NCBI GenBank assembly: GCA_966210515.1
Contig: CBIHLM010000001.1
Coordinates: 139,415-203,414 of the forward strand
Direction of reading: 5' to 3'
DNA length: 64,000 nucleotides
Origin: Paradesertivirga sp966210515
Lineage (GTDB): Bacteria > Bacteroidota > Bacteroidia > Sphingobacteriales > Sphingobacteriaceae
Numbering within the stretch: position 1 is the stretch's first letter; the number at the start of each line of letters is the position of its first letter. Of the stretch, positions 25,770-34,418 are shown piece after piece. Both the position numbers and the translations under genes were made by a program. Under the pieces are notes generated by a model. It made no database searches and was not told where the DNA came from. It was given only the letters and a program-made list of their open reading frames with translations.

Positions 25770-25922
25770 TTATGAGATATGTCCATCAAATGTACCAGGT
25801 AGAGGTACGGAAAATTGCATATCCCCCCACATTGCAGACACCCAGGACTTCGGTCTCGTAACCCCAGACGCTCCAATTTTTATTACCGTCCAGTTCTCAA
25901 CGAATGATCGTGACGCTTCCTT
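25770..25922 (-). pseudogene. Fragment of an unknown protein
   Basis: A 50-codon open frame without a start reads well as protein (TVIKIGASGVTRPKSWVSAM, then WGDMQFSVPLPGTFDGHIS) and ends in TAA. Just upstream, in another frame, NQKV and ASELKGSVTIIR could be its earlier part, separated by a stop and a frameshift up to about 25980. It looks like the end of a decayed gene, but I do not recognise the family. Confidence 0.35.
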
Positions 25923-26031
25923 TTAATTCAGAAGCTTATAAAGTAACCTTCTGGTTTAAGAATTCAACGCAGGGACGGTAAATTATACCCGACAGTTCAG
26001 AACCGTGGATAAGCCTGATTAAAACTAATAG

Positions 26032-26039
26032 TATCTTTG
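26032..26039 (+). promoter_or_regulatory. -7 promoter element of the Bcr/CflA-type gene
   Basis: TATCTTTG matches TAnnTTTG exactly. It lies 80 nt before the start codon, implying a leader of about 75 nt. No clear -33 element was seen. Confidence 0.5.
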
Positions 26040-26119
26040 CCCCCGCCGAAAAGAGAAATCAGATCTCTATAAATCCATTTCACCTTTGGCTTCCTGCACA
26101 GGTAAACAAAGAAAAATTA

Positions 26120-27361
26120 ATGAAGAAAACACCGCGCTCCTTACTGATATTGATTTTAGGGCTACTCTCAGCTTTGGGACCTTTTTCTATCGACATGTAT
26201 TTGCCCGGCTTCCCTACAATAGCCGCAGATCTAAACACCTCTGTAGACCAGGTCTCTTACTCGCTATCCAGTTTTTTTATAGGCATTTGTATCGGCCAGC
26301 TCATTTGTGGCCCTTTGCTCGACCGCTTTGGTAGGAAAAAGCCCTTGTATGTTGGATTGCTTATCTACGTCATCGCCTCCTTAGGTTGTGCTCTGGCCAC
26401 ATCTGTCGAGGTTTTAATTGGGCTGCGATTCCTCCAGGCCCTGGGCGGTTGCGTATGCATGGTGGCGCCCGGAGCCATTGTACGTGATTCTTTCCCGGCC
26501 AAAGAAAATGCCAAGGTTTTCTCTTTATTAATCCTCATATTGGGAGTTTCACCAATTATAGCCCCTACAGTGGGGAGTTTTGTGATTGCGGGTTTAGGAT
26601 GGCATGCTGTATTTATCTTGCTCGCTATTATTGCAGCCCTGTTACTGATTCTGGTCATCTTCCTCCTGCCCGAAAGCAAACAGCCCGATCGGTCCATGTC
26701 TCTCCGCCCTAAACCCATCATCACAAACTTCTTGTTTGTGTTAAAACAACCACAGTTTTTCACCTATGCATTCTCCGGAGCTGTTGCAGCCGCAGGCTTA
26801 TTTGCTTACCTGGCTGGCTCGCCCTTTGTTTTCATGAATATTTACAAAGTTACCGAACAACAGTATGGCTGGATCTTTGGATTAGTTGCCGCAGGTCTCA
26901 TCACCTGCAGTCAGCTTAATAATGTGATGCTTAGAAAGTATGATAGTTCTCAAATCATCAAAACTGTTTTGTTTGTTCAAACCACTATCGGACTGGTTCT
27001 GTTTTTGGGAAGTTATTTAGATTGGCTCAATATCTATACCACCATCGGCTTGATATTCCTGTTCCTGAGTTGCCAGGGCTTTAGTTTTCCTAATTCATCA
27101 GCTCTTTCGCTGGCCCCTTTTACACGCGAAGCAGGAAGCGCATCAGCCTTAATGGGAGCTCTGCAAATGGGCTTTGGTGCCCTGGCTTCTGCCTTTGTGG
27201 GACTGATCAATAATGGCACTACCTTACCTATGACCGGAGTTATGGCGGGCTGTGCATTATTGGGTTTGATTATTCTAAGTCTGGGGCGTAAACGCTTGGA
27301 TTACAAATCGCGAATTGAAGATGTGGAAGAACAAGCTTTTGAGCAACTTGAAAAGTATTAG
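26120..27361 (+). CDS. Bcr/CflA-family drug-resistance MFS transporter
   Basis: A 413-aa, 12-helix major facilitator. The opening LGPFSIDMYLPGFPTIAADL is the hallmark of the Bcr/CflA (DHA1) group, and the loop 2-3 motif GPLLDRFGRKKPL is intact. The proton-coupled export of drugs or of peptides/cysteine is known for relatives; the substrate here cannot be told. Gene is alone, with a predicted leader and no evident terminator. Confidence 0.92.
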   Translation: MKKTPRSLLILILGLLSALGPFSIDMYLPGFPTIAADLNTSVDQVSYSLSSFFIGICIGQLICGPLLDRFGRKKPLYVGLLIYVIASLGCALATSVEVLIGLRFLQALGGCVCMVAPGAIVRDSFPAKENAKVFSLLILILGVSPIIAPTVGSFVIAGLGWHAVFILLAIIAALLLILVIFLLPESKQPDRSMSLRPKPIITNFLFVLKQPQFFTYAFSGAVAAAGLFAYLAGSPFVFMNIYKVTEQQYGWIFGLVAAGLITCSQLNNVMLRKYDSSQIIKTVLFVQTTIGLVLFLGSYLDWLNIYTTIGLIFLFLSCQGFSFPNSSALSLAPFTREAGSASALMGALQMGFGALASAFVGLINNGTTLPMTGVMAGCALLGLIILSLGRKRLDYKSRIEDVEEQAFEQLEKY

Positions 27362-27393
27362 GTTTTTACCATGCCTCGTGATGTTCCGCCCTG

Positions 27394-27447
27394 GTTGGTG
27401 TCTCCACCAGAATGACAATAGATGAACTTGTTGGTGAAGACACCAAC
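27394..27447. repeat. Inverted pair of GTTGGTGTCTYCACCAAC elements
   Basis: Plus-strand GTTGGTGTCTCCACCAG (27394-27410) and, on the minus strand, GTTGGTGTCTTCACCAAC (27430-27447) are two copies of one palindromic element in opposite orientation. A third, more diverged copy lies at 32878-32895 on the other side of the pectin genes. The remaining gap from 27362 to 27744 shows no gene. Confidence 0.6.
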
Positions 27448-27744
27448 GAAGGCGTAAGATTGGATACTCGTCAATGATGACGCTGATAGCTGCATCAAAG
27501 ATGACTATATCCATTTTTTTGAAAACGGCACTTATCCTATTAATTCTGGTCTTATAACATGCAAAAATCCGCAAAATCAAAAAAAGGCACCTGGCATTCT
27601 CTGTATATAAAACCATGCTTAGGGATAATTATAGTTTAACTATTTCCATATTGACCAAACACAAGCTTCAGGTGATAAGAAAGAGCAAAGCATCTCGAGA
27701 TAGAATGACTTTTATTCATTAAAAATCAGAATATAATGCAAATA

Positions 27745-27870
27745 CTAGTCAGCAGGGGCTTCTTTTGAGATGTTGGCTTGTTGAGTGTAGGTAGCCATGT
27801 TTTTGTTTATAGTGGGATCTATCATTACCAAACCACAACCAATAACAATTTGAGCCACAACAGGTTTCAT
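27745..27870 (-). CDS. Small protein (41 aa) downstream of the pectate lyase
   Basis: ATG to TAG on the minus strand, starting 10 nt after the pectate lyase stop. The product begins MKPVVAQIVIGCGLVMIDPT and ends in a polar tail with NMATYTQQA. A hydrophobic N-terminus with VIGC near residue 12 could be a degenerate lipobox or a membrane anchor. The tight spacing suggests co-transcription with the lyase. I recognise no family, and it could be spurious. Confidence 0.35.
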   Translation of the reverse strand: MKPVVAQIVIGCGLVMIDPTINKNMATYTQQANISKEAPAD

Positions 27871-27880
27871 AATAGTATCC

Positions 27881-29260
27881 CTATTTCAAAAGGCTGTTTA
27901 AATACATTTCTATATTGCTGTATCGTTTGTCAATGGTAAACGCCGCAGCATCATTTACCGCAGCATTAAGTCGCTGCGATTTTTCCCAGGCATCCGGCAT
28001 TCCGTCTTTGTCGGTATCAGCAGGTGCTTTTCCAGATTTTAGAGCAGGCCATGCATTCACGGTCAATTCGTATGCAGTGCCATGTGCGTATCCACCCTGT
28101 ACATCCACAAAATTACCCCTACGATCCTTCACATCTTTGATAATACGCTGATCCAAAGTATCACGTCGGAAACTCGCACCCGCGCTTGCAAGCACTGCCT
28201 TGTACGCATCGGTGGCTGACTGGGCAGGGATCTGCACGGATGGAAAAGGAACGGTCATTTTCGCCTTCTCCTTATCCTGATCTGTACCATTTTGCATATC
28301 TACGCCTAACCAGTTATCCTTACTAACTTCCGCCGAACCTTCGATCAGATTGCCTGCGATATAGAACTTTCCAAAAGGGATGCGCGCAGTTTTATACGGG
28401 TTAACAACTTTGGTCAGGGCATTTTTAGCTGTTGAAGGGCCAGGTCTGTAATAATTATCCGCTACATTATAGTTTCCGCCTTCGCCTGCATACACATTAT
28501 TTCCACCCCAGTTATAAATTACATTGTTGCGCATGTCTACATTCTCCGTCGGGCTGTTACGTATCCCATCAAAGCGGGGGGTGCGGTTGGTGCAATGTGC
28601 CCACAGGTTGTGATGAGCAGTAAAGTGCCGCCCGCCCATGATCCCGCCGAAGCCATGATGCTCATAGTCTTTGTCGCCAGTCTCAAAATGGTAGGAGTAG
28701 TTCAAAGGCTCAGAAATGATGTTCCATTGAACCGTAGTACTATCGCCGGCATAAACACTGAAAACCTCATCGGTGCTCCAGCTCATGCTGCAATGATCTA
28801 TAATGATATTCTTTCTTCTTTGTCCGCCAAACGCATCATCCCCTCCATTGCCATTCACCATTCCGCCCCGCTGGTTTTTATCTCCCATACGGAAACGCAT
28901 ATATCGTACAATGATATTATCGCCGCCTAAGGAAACAGGAAAATCAGCCAGGCAGATCCCATCGCCCGGCGCAGATTGTCCGGCAATAGTAACATCTCCT
29001 TTAATGAAAAGAGGCGACTCCAGATGGATGGTTCCAGATACAGCGAACACGACGATACGGCGCCCTGCTGCATTCACTGCATCCCGAAAGCTCCCCTCGC
29101 CCTTATCGTTCAGGTTAGAAACAATAATTACCCTGCCTCCACGGCCACCTTCTGTATATTTTCCGTAGCCCTCGGCACCAGGGAAAGCGAGAGATTGTGC
29201 AGACAAGTTTAAGCACAGGCCGGTCAACAGACCAATAAATAAGGTTTTTAAAAGATCCAT
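27881..29260 (-). CDS. Secreted pectate lyase (PL1-like)
   Basis: A 459-aa enzyme with a signal peptide (FIGLLTGLCLNLSAQ). It starts AFPGAEGYGKYTEGGRGG, typical of Bacteroidota polysaccharide lyase family 1 proteins, and has beta-helix repeats with IIVRYMRFRMGD, IIIDHCSMSWSTDEV and HHNLWAHCTNRTPRFDG (the late Arg region is where PL1 keeps its catalytic Arg). It would cleave polygalacturonate by beta-elimination outside the cytoplasm. A late DTDKDGMPDAWE segment is a Ca-binding-type loop. It is divergent from the beta-helix/DUF6298 protein, forming a small pectin module without SusC/D. Confidence 0.88.
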   Translation of the reverse strand: MDLLKTLFIGLLTGLCLNLSAQSLAFPGAEGYGKYTEGGRGGRVIIVSNLNDKGEGSFRDAVNAAGRRIVVFAVSGTIHLESPLFIKGDVTIAGQSAPGDGICLADFPVSLGGDNIIVRYMRFRMGDKNQRGGMVNGNGGDDAFGGQRRKNIIIDHCSMSWSTDEVFSVYAGDSTTVQWNIISEPLNYSYHFETGDKDYEHHGFGGIMGGRHFTAHHNLWAHCTNRTPRFDGIRNSPTENVDMRNNVIYNWGGNNVYAGEGGNYNVADNYYRPGPSTAKNALTKVVNPYKTARIPFGKFYIAGNLIEGSAEVSKDNWLGVDMQNGTDQDKEKAKMTVPFPSVQIPAQSATDAYKAVLASAGASFRRDTLDQRIIKDVKDRRGNFVDVQGGYAHGTAYELTVNAWPALKSGKAPADTDKDGMPDAWEKSQRLNAAVNDAAAFTIDKRYSNIEMYLNSLLK

Positions 29261-29688
29261 ATAAAATGTATTTCCGTTATTACCTGTTAGGGCAGATCAG
29301 ACTTTTTGTATAAATTGGTTTATCTTGAATTAGTTGCAAAAGATGAAATCTTCATTTGCCAAATGCAACTCAAAGCTAAAAAAATCCACTATCTGCAGGC
29401 ATTTAATCAAGGGCAATGTTGCTAAGTACATTTAATTGTTACATTAGATCGAATAAAATAATTGCAAATTCGATTCAATAAAGCCAATTTCCTGAACCAT
29501 TTGTTAAAATCTGTTGAAGCGCAACAAGCTACCAGATCGCATATAAAAAAGGCGGCATGGCGACTTCAACAATAAAATCACATTGGACTGTAATACTTTC
29601 TGAAAAAAATAAATGCACCTGGCTGTTATATGCGAACAATCACTTCTCAAACAATTGAAGGTTTGAGGCCATCCAAATTCTCTAAAAT
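29261..29688. promoter_or_regulatory. Divergent promoter region of the pectin genes
   Basis: A 428-nt AT-rich gap that must carry both promoters. It holds the inverted repeat TCGAAT/ATTCGA (about 29453-29475) with a 13-nt spacer, a possible regulator site. No clear -7 element is seen and no gene. Confidence 0.3.
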
Positions 29689-32600
29689 ATGATACTATGC
29701 TATCGCAGGCTTTTTGTAGGGGTTTTGCTCCTGACAGCTTTTCCGAATTTAATAATTTCGCAAACAAGGGACGCTGCTGAACTATCTATCCAGCTTGGAC
29801 CAAACGGGAAATTAGCATACAAAGCTGATGCATATGGCGACCGGGTGCCTGATTTTTCCTATTGCGGCTACATGCTTTCTGAAGCTCCGATCCCCAATGT
29901 GCCAGTCAAAGTTATTGTCCCTTTAATGAAAGGAGATGCAACCGCGACGATACAGAATGCCATAGATTATGTATCGTCGCTGCCCCTTGATAAACAAGGG
30001 TTCCGCGGAACGGTGCTCCTCGAAAGGGGGACCTATAACATTGCCGGAACATTAAACATCCGCAGCTCTGGACTTGTATTGCGCGGGGATGGCCCTGATA
30101 GCGACGAAACTATACTGAAGGGAACAGGCCTGGACCGCCAAACCTTAATTAAGATAGCGGGCATCAACGATAAAATAGCTGAGAAACCGGTCCCATTGGC
30201 TGATACATATGTGCCGGTAAACTCCACAATCCTAACGTTCAAAGGTCCACATTCCTTTAAAACAGGTGATCATATCATCGTCAACCGCCCCTCTACCAAA
30301 AAGTGGCTGGAAAAAATCGGGGCAGATCAGATCGGATTGCATGTAGATTATCAGCTTACCAAATGGGACGCAGGAGATTTCGATCAGAACTGGTACCGGA
30401 AAGTAGTGGCCTTTACGCCCGGATCAATTACAATCGACATCCCGCTCACCAATTCGCTCGACCCTCAATACGGAGGCGGAAATATTGCCAAGTATTCATG
30501 GAAAGGCCAGATCAGTAAAGTTGGTGTGGAGAATTTAAGATGCATTTCAACCTTCGATAAAACGAACGACAAAGATGAAAATCATCGGTGGATGGCGATA
30601 ACATTGGAAAATGTGAGCGATTCCTGGGTACGCAGGATAACAGCCGAACATTTCGTAAGCTCGGCCGTAGCAGTTTGGGAAACGGCAAGCCGGATAACCG
30701 TAGAGGATTGCAAATCCCTGGCTCCTGTTGGCGAAACGGCTAATTACCGACGCTATTCGTTTCAAACCCTTGGCCAGCAGGTACTTTTTCAGCGTTGCTA
30801 CGCCGAGGATGGGTACCATGCTTTTTCTGTAGGCTTTTCAACACCTGGCCCGAATGCTTTTGTACAGTGCTATTCCGCTAACCCTTTAAATTTTAGCGGG
30901 ACAATCGGGGGCTGGTCGACGGGCGTACTGTTTGATAAGATGACAGTAGATGGTGGGATCATTAGCATGGAAAACCGCGACGTTGACGGACAAGGCGGTG
31001 GCTGGAGTACGGCCAATTCACTTTCATGGGCGGCGAAGGCTGCCCAGGTGCACCTATCTTCTCCCCCAACCGCACAAAACTGGGCCTATGGCAGTCGTGG
31101 ACAAGGGTATGGTAACGGCCAGCATGCATTGCCCCGTAATGGTCTCAAACCAGAAAGCTTTTTTTATGGCCAGCTGGGAGCCCGTACAGGTGTAAAATCT
31201 CCTGAAGAGAAAAAAATATATGTTTATCAGGGCAGCCTCGGTCCCTCCCTTACCCCCGACCAAACTGCTATATGGAACGAACGGGCCAAAATTCCGGAGG
31301 TGACTACAGCTGCATGGATTGATCAAATGATCAAATTATACCCAATCATCTCCGATGTGTCGGCAGCAAAAAAAATTAATGAAACGGGATTCAGGACAGT
31401 GCCAAACACAATCCCGAAATCTCCTTCTGTTTCTATTAAAAACGGTAGGATCGTTCGCGGGAATGAAATTTTAACAGGGAGGAGAAACCGCACCTCCTTA
31501 TGGCGGGGATCAACCAGGCCTGGTGATCTGTCCAAAGCGGCTCCAAACCTTGTGCGTTTTGTTCCCGGAAGAACGGGCAGCGGCCTAACTGATGATTTGG
31601 ATACTCTGGTAAAAGATATGCAATTGAGGAATGTGGTGGCGATGCAGAGCTTTCCTGCCCTGTGGTATGAACGCCGCCGCGACGACCATGCACGTAACCG
31701 CAGGGCAAATGCGGACGTTTGGGCACCTTTTTATGAACAACCTTTCAGCAGAAGCGGACAAGGTGAAGCATTCGACCGTCTCAGCAAATACGACCTCACT
31801 AAATGGAACACATGGTACTGGCTTCGTCTGAAACAGTTTGCAGATTTGGCCGATCAGAACGGCTTGCTTTATTTACAGGAGCATTACCTTCAGCACAATA
31901 TTATCGAAGAGGGCGCCCATTGGGCAGATTATCCATGGCGGACTGCGAACAATATCAACAATACAGGATTCCCTGAGATGACCGCCTACGCGGAAGATAA
32001 ACGAGTGTTTATGGGCGACCAGTTTTACGACATTACGAACAAAGTACGGAAAGAGCTGCACCGGGCCTACATCCGTAAAAGCCTCGACAATTTTAAAGGA
32101 AATACCAACATAATGCACCATCTGGGTCATGAATTTACCGGTCCCCTGCATTTTGTTAAATTCTGGCTGGATGTAATCCGCGAATGGGAGAAAGAAAACA
32201 AGCAAAAAGTAATGGTATTACTCCCCGGAACGAAAGATGTCCAGGATGCCATCCTTGCCGACAATAAATACTCGCCGACGATTACCGGAATTGATATTAT
32301 CCAATGGCAATATCGCAAGGATGGAAGTCTATATGCCCCGGTTGGAGGAGTTAGTCTCACCGAGAGGCAATATGCCCGAATATATGATGTAGGTGAAAGT
32401 TCTTTTAACCAGGTGTATCGTGCAGTGTATGAGATTCGTTCTAAATATCCCCAAAAAGCAATTATCTATACCCGTGGCGGGCATCGTTTTTCTAACTGGG
32501 CGATATTTATGGGGGGTGGCTCACTTGTACAGCTTCCGGAAATAAACGACAGGACCTTTCTTGAATATGCGTCCAAAATGGAAATCATGAAAATGAATGC

Positions 32601-32832
32601 ATCCGATCAGCAGCACTACGCCTTAGGCAAAAAAGGTCTTGGCTACATTTTATTTTCTGAATCAGGAAAACTTAAAATCGATTTATCTGATGATCCGGCC
32701 AGCTACGTTCTAAAGTGGATCGATCCGGCAACAGGTAAAATATCAAGTTCAACAAAAATGGTTGCAGGGGGCGCTATAAGTTCTTTTGAATCCACCGGAA
32801 ATGGTGCCGTAGTGGCATGGCTGACAAAATAA
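29689..32832 (+). CDS. Secreted beta-helix protein with C-terminal DUF6298-like glycosidase domain
   Basis: A 1047-aa exported protein (signal peptide ending near NLIISQ). Residues about 50-480 form a right-handed beta-helix of pectin-lyase type, with ATIQNAIDYVSSLPLDKQGF at the start, GTYNIAGTLNIRSSGLVLRG and LENVSDSWVRRITAEHF coils. Residues about 575-960 look like a (beta/alpha)8 hydrolase of the DUF6298 type, with NIMHHLGHEFTGPLHFVKFW (conserved His and Glu) and ITGIDIIQWQYRK. A beta-sandwich tail ends the protein. Two catalytic-like modules in one chain and the divergent PL1 neighbour suggest attack on a complex pectin. Substrate and activity are inference. Confidence 0.72.
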   Translation: MILCYRRLFVGVLLLTAFPNLIISQTRDAAELSIQLGPNGKLAYKADAYGDRVPDFSYCGYMLSEAPIPNVPVKVIVPLMKGDATATIQNAIDYVSSLPLDKQGFRGTVLLERGTYNIAGTLNIRSSGLVLRGDGPDSDETILKGTGLDRQTLIKIAGINDKIAEKPVPLADTYVPVNSTILTFKGPHSFKTGDHIIVNRPSTKKWLEKIGADQIGLHVDYQLTKWDAGDFDQNWYRKVVAFTPGSITIDIPLTNSLDPQYGGGNIAKYSWKGQISKVGVENLRCISTFDKTNDKDENHRWMAITLENVSDSWVRRITAEHFVSSAVAVWETASRITVEDCKSLAPVGETANYRRYSFQTLGQQVLFQRCYAEDGYHAFSVGFSTPGPNAFVQCYSANPLNFSGTIGGWSTGVLFDKMTVDGGIISMENRDVDGQGGGWSTANSLSWAAKAAQVHLSSPPTAQNWAYGSRGQGYGNGQHALPRNGLKPESFFYGQLGARTGVKSPEEKKIYVYQGSLGPSLTPDQTAIWNERAKIPEVTTAAWIDQMIKLYPIISDVSAAKKINETGFRTVPNTIPKSPSVSIKNGRIVRGNEILTGRRNRTSLWRGSTRPGDLSKAAPNLVRFVPGRTGSGLTDDLDTLVKDMQLRNVVAMQSFPALWYERRRDDHARNRRANADVWAPFYEQPFSRSGQGEAFDRLSKYDLTKWNTWYWLRLKQFADLADQNGLLYLQEHYLQHNIIEEGAHWADYPWRTANNINNTGFPEMTAYAEDKRVFMGDQFYDITNKVRKELHRAYIRKSLDNFKGNTNIMHHLGHEFTGPLHFVKFWLDVIREWEKENKQKVMVLLPGTKDVQDAILADNKYSPTITGIDIIQWQYRKDGSLYAPVGGVSLTERQYARIYDVGESSFNQVYRAVYEIRSKYPQKAIIYTRGGHRFSNWAIFMGGGSLVQLPEINDRTFLEYASKMEIMKMNASDQQHYALGKKGLGYILFSESGKLKIDLSDDPASYVLKWIDPATGKISSSTKMVAGGAISSFESTGNGAVVAWLTK

Positions 32833-32877
32833 GCCCGTTAAAAAATTTATTATCACAAAAAACAGGATTCATCCTTT

Positions 32878-32895
32878 ATTGGTGTCCCCTCCAAT
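32878..32895 (+). repeat. Third copy of the GTTGGTGTC-type element
   Basis: ATTGGTGTCCCCTCCAAT keeps the palindromic layout of the copies at 27394-27447 with four changes. It lies 46 nt past the stop of the beta-helix/DUF6298 gene. Confidence 0.45.
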
Positions 32896-32987
32896 AAAAA
32901 AACTCATTGCCCTGAAACACACTCGTCATGCCCTTGGTAAATCCCACCCGTGTGTTCTAATGTAAAAGTAGCCAGTCCTGCATATCG

Positions 32988-33215
32988 CTATTTACCAAGC
33001 TTGTATAATTCTTCTAACTGCGGAGCGATTTGTGCAAGGAAGCCTTCATCAGGGTGTTTTCCCAAAAAAGATGTCACCCATAATTATCTTCAATAAATTC
33101 GTCTTTAACAAATCTGTATTCTTTGCCTTTTGAATACATTATATACCATCCGCGAAAGTTCCGGTAACCGTTCTGGTATGTATTTTACTTTAAATCTTAT
33201 CCTCACAATTGGCAT
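32988..33215 (-). pseudogene. Decayed gene of unknown family
   Basis: On the minus strand three frames join into one plausible protein: a start MPIVRIRFKVKYIP, then GYRNFRGWYIMYSKGKEYRF and VKDEFIEDNYG to a TGA, then in another frame WVTSFLGKHPDEGFL and AQIAPQLEELYKLGK to a TAG at 32988-32990. Two frameshifts would be needed. The C-terminal part reads as a real protein end. Family not recognised. The rest of the 32833-33312 gap holds nothing else. Confidence 0.4.
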
Positions 33216-33312
33216 AGTCAAAATTAATAAATACTAAATATATTAGCAATTATAATTAATCGAATCAAGCCCCCTCTGTAAACTATTTTATAGAAGCCTT
33301 AGTTTTATACAT

Positions 33313-33555
33313 ATGCCTGAAGCACCTACCATAGTAGTACTTTCTGAAAATATCAAGCAATTTGTTGGGGAGAAAGTGATCGCAATCGATGGCTCCATTA
33401 ATGAAGAAATCAAAAAACGAATCGACGAATCCAACCTGCTGAACGTTGATGCCTACGGAAAACAGCCAACTCGCAACCTCCAACCTACACCTCACAACCT
33501 CCAACTCATAACCCACCCCTTCCAAATATTTTCAAAATTTCACTTGCGTATCTAA
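33313..33555 (+). pseudogene. Truncated Fpg/Nei-type DNA glycosylase
   Basis: The first 50 residues, MPEAPTIVVLSENIKQF to LLNVDAYGK, match the N-terminus of formamidopyrimidine/endonuclease VIII glycosylases (catalytic Pro2, Glu3), which remove oxidised bases. From residue 51 a Pro/Asn/Gln-rich stretch of about 20 residues interrupts; its DNA (33470-33525) is a CAACCTCCAAC-type simple repeat. The family then resumes with FSKFHLRI and stops, where about 200 more residues are expected. This is a remnant, not a working glycosylase. Confidence 0.7.
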
Positions 33556-33623
33556 TTTCTTCTACCGATATTTGCAAACTCTTTAAAGAGGTCAATTAAA
33601 AAGATACACATTATACTATAGTC

Positions 33624-33857
33624 ATGTCGAGAATTTGTGATTTAACAGGAAAGATGTCAATGAATGGTTATAACGTTTCGAACTCGAACGTTAAAACCAA
33701 ACGCAAATTTCATCCTAATTTGCACGTTAAAAAGTTTTTCATCCCTGAAGAAGGCCGTTGGATCACCCTGAAAGTTTCTACTTCAGCTATTAAAACTATT
33801 AACAAAAACGGTATCAGTGCCGTAATAAATAAATTCCTTAAAAAAGGATCCATTTAA
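33624..33857 (+). CDS. rpmB: 50S ribosomal protein L28
   Basis: A 77-aa basic protein of the large ribosomal subunit. The start SRICDLTGKMSMNGYNVSNS and the KTKRKFHPNLHVK segment are diagnostic of L28. It leads the rpmB-rpmG-DUF4295 operon, with 20 nt to rpmG. Length is normal. Confidence 0.97.
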   Translation: MSRICDLTGKMSMNGYNVSNSNVKTKRKFHPNLHVKKFFIPEEGRWITLKVSTSAIKTINKNGISAVINKFLKKGSI

Positions 33858-33877
33858 TCAATTTATAAAGAAAAGAA

Positions 33878-34060
33878 ATGGCTAAGAAAGGTAACAGAGT
33901 TCAGGTTATATTAGAATGTACTGAGCAAAAAGAAAGTGGCGTACCTGGGATGTCTCGTTATATCACCACCAAAAATAAAAAGAATACTACAGAGCGTTTA
34001 GAATTGAAGAAATTCAATCCTTGCCTTAGAAAAGTTACTCTTCACAAAGAAATTAAATAA
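33878..34060 (+). CDS. rpmG: 50S ribosomal protein L33
   Basis: A 60-aa basic protein of the large subunit. RVQVILECTEQKESGVPG and YITTKNKKNTTERLELKKFN are typical of L33. The paired CxxC zinc motifs of the zinc-binding form are absent (only two isolated Cys), so it is the zinc-independent type. It lies between rpmB and the DUF4295 gene. Confidence 0.97.
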   Translation: MAKKGNRVQVILECTEQKESGVPGMSRYITTKNKKNTTERLELKKFNPCLRKVTLHKEIK

Positions 34061-34137
34061 TTGAGATAATAGAATCGGATGATTGATAAGGCAATCGTTC
34101 AATAATTCAACATCATCAATTCAATCATTAAGAAAAC

Positions 34138-34302
34138 ATGGCAAAGAAAGTAGTTGCAACCCTGAAAACCGGAAAAGGTAAAGAATACTCCAAAGTAATT
34201 ACGATGGTAAAGTCTCCTAAAACCGGCGCTTACACATTTAAAGAAATTATTGCACATAACGATCACGTTAAAGACGCAATTGACGAAGCAAAAAAAGTTT
34301 AA
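34138..34302 (+). CDS. DUF4295 protein (54 aa), probable ribosome-associated
   Basis: A short basic protein, MAKKVVATLKTGKGKEYS at the start and AGAYTFKEIIAH-type middle (SPKTGAYTFKEIIAHNDHV), with TAA at 34300-34302. It matches DUF4295, a Bacteroidota family nearly always found directly after rpmG. The context and high Lys content suggest a ribosome-associated role, which is inference. It begins 77 nt after rpmG and is followed by a terminator. Confidence 0.9.
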   Translation: MAKKVVATLKTGKGKEYSKVITMVKSPKTGAYTFKEIIAHNDHVKDAIDEAKKV

Positions 34303-34326
34303 TTACTTTTTTCTTTAAAATATAAA

Positions 34327-34362
34327 GAGCCGTCCCGATGCAAAATCAGGAGGGCTTTTTTT
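34327..34362 (+). terminator. Terminator of the rpmB operon
   Basis: AGCCGTCCCGAT and ATCAGGAGGGCT form an imperfect stem followed by a run of seven T, about 25 nt after the DUF4295 stop. Confidence 0.8.
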
Positions 34363-34372
34363 GTATTACGCT

Positions 34373-34415
34373 TATGCACTTTGCACATCTGCACATTCAA
34401 TAATCTGCACATTTA
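34373..34415 (+). repeat. Short TGCACAT repeats before ftsY
   Basis: TGCACAT occurs three times within about 40 nt, immediately upstream of the ftsY start. It resembles low-complexity spacer repeats rather than an operator. Confidence 0.4.
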
Positions 34416-34418
34416 ATT

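Noticed and set aside
27275..27616. 113-aa minus-strand ORF over the end of the MFS gene
   Set aside because: Overlaps a certain gene and a repeat; composition not protein-like.
33470..33525. CRISPR-like array
   Set aside because: CAACCTCCAAC units are short, irregular and without unique spacers; it is a simple repeat.
34373..34415. Operator of three TGCACAT boxes for ftsY
   Set aside because: Spacing is irregular and the region looks low-complexity; no support for regulation.
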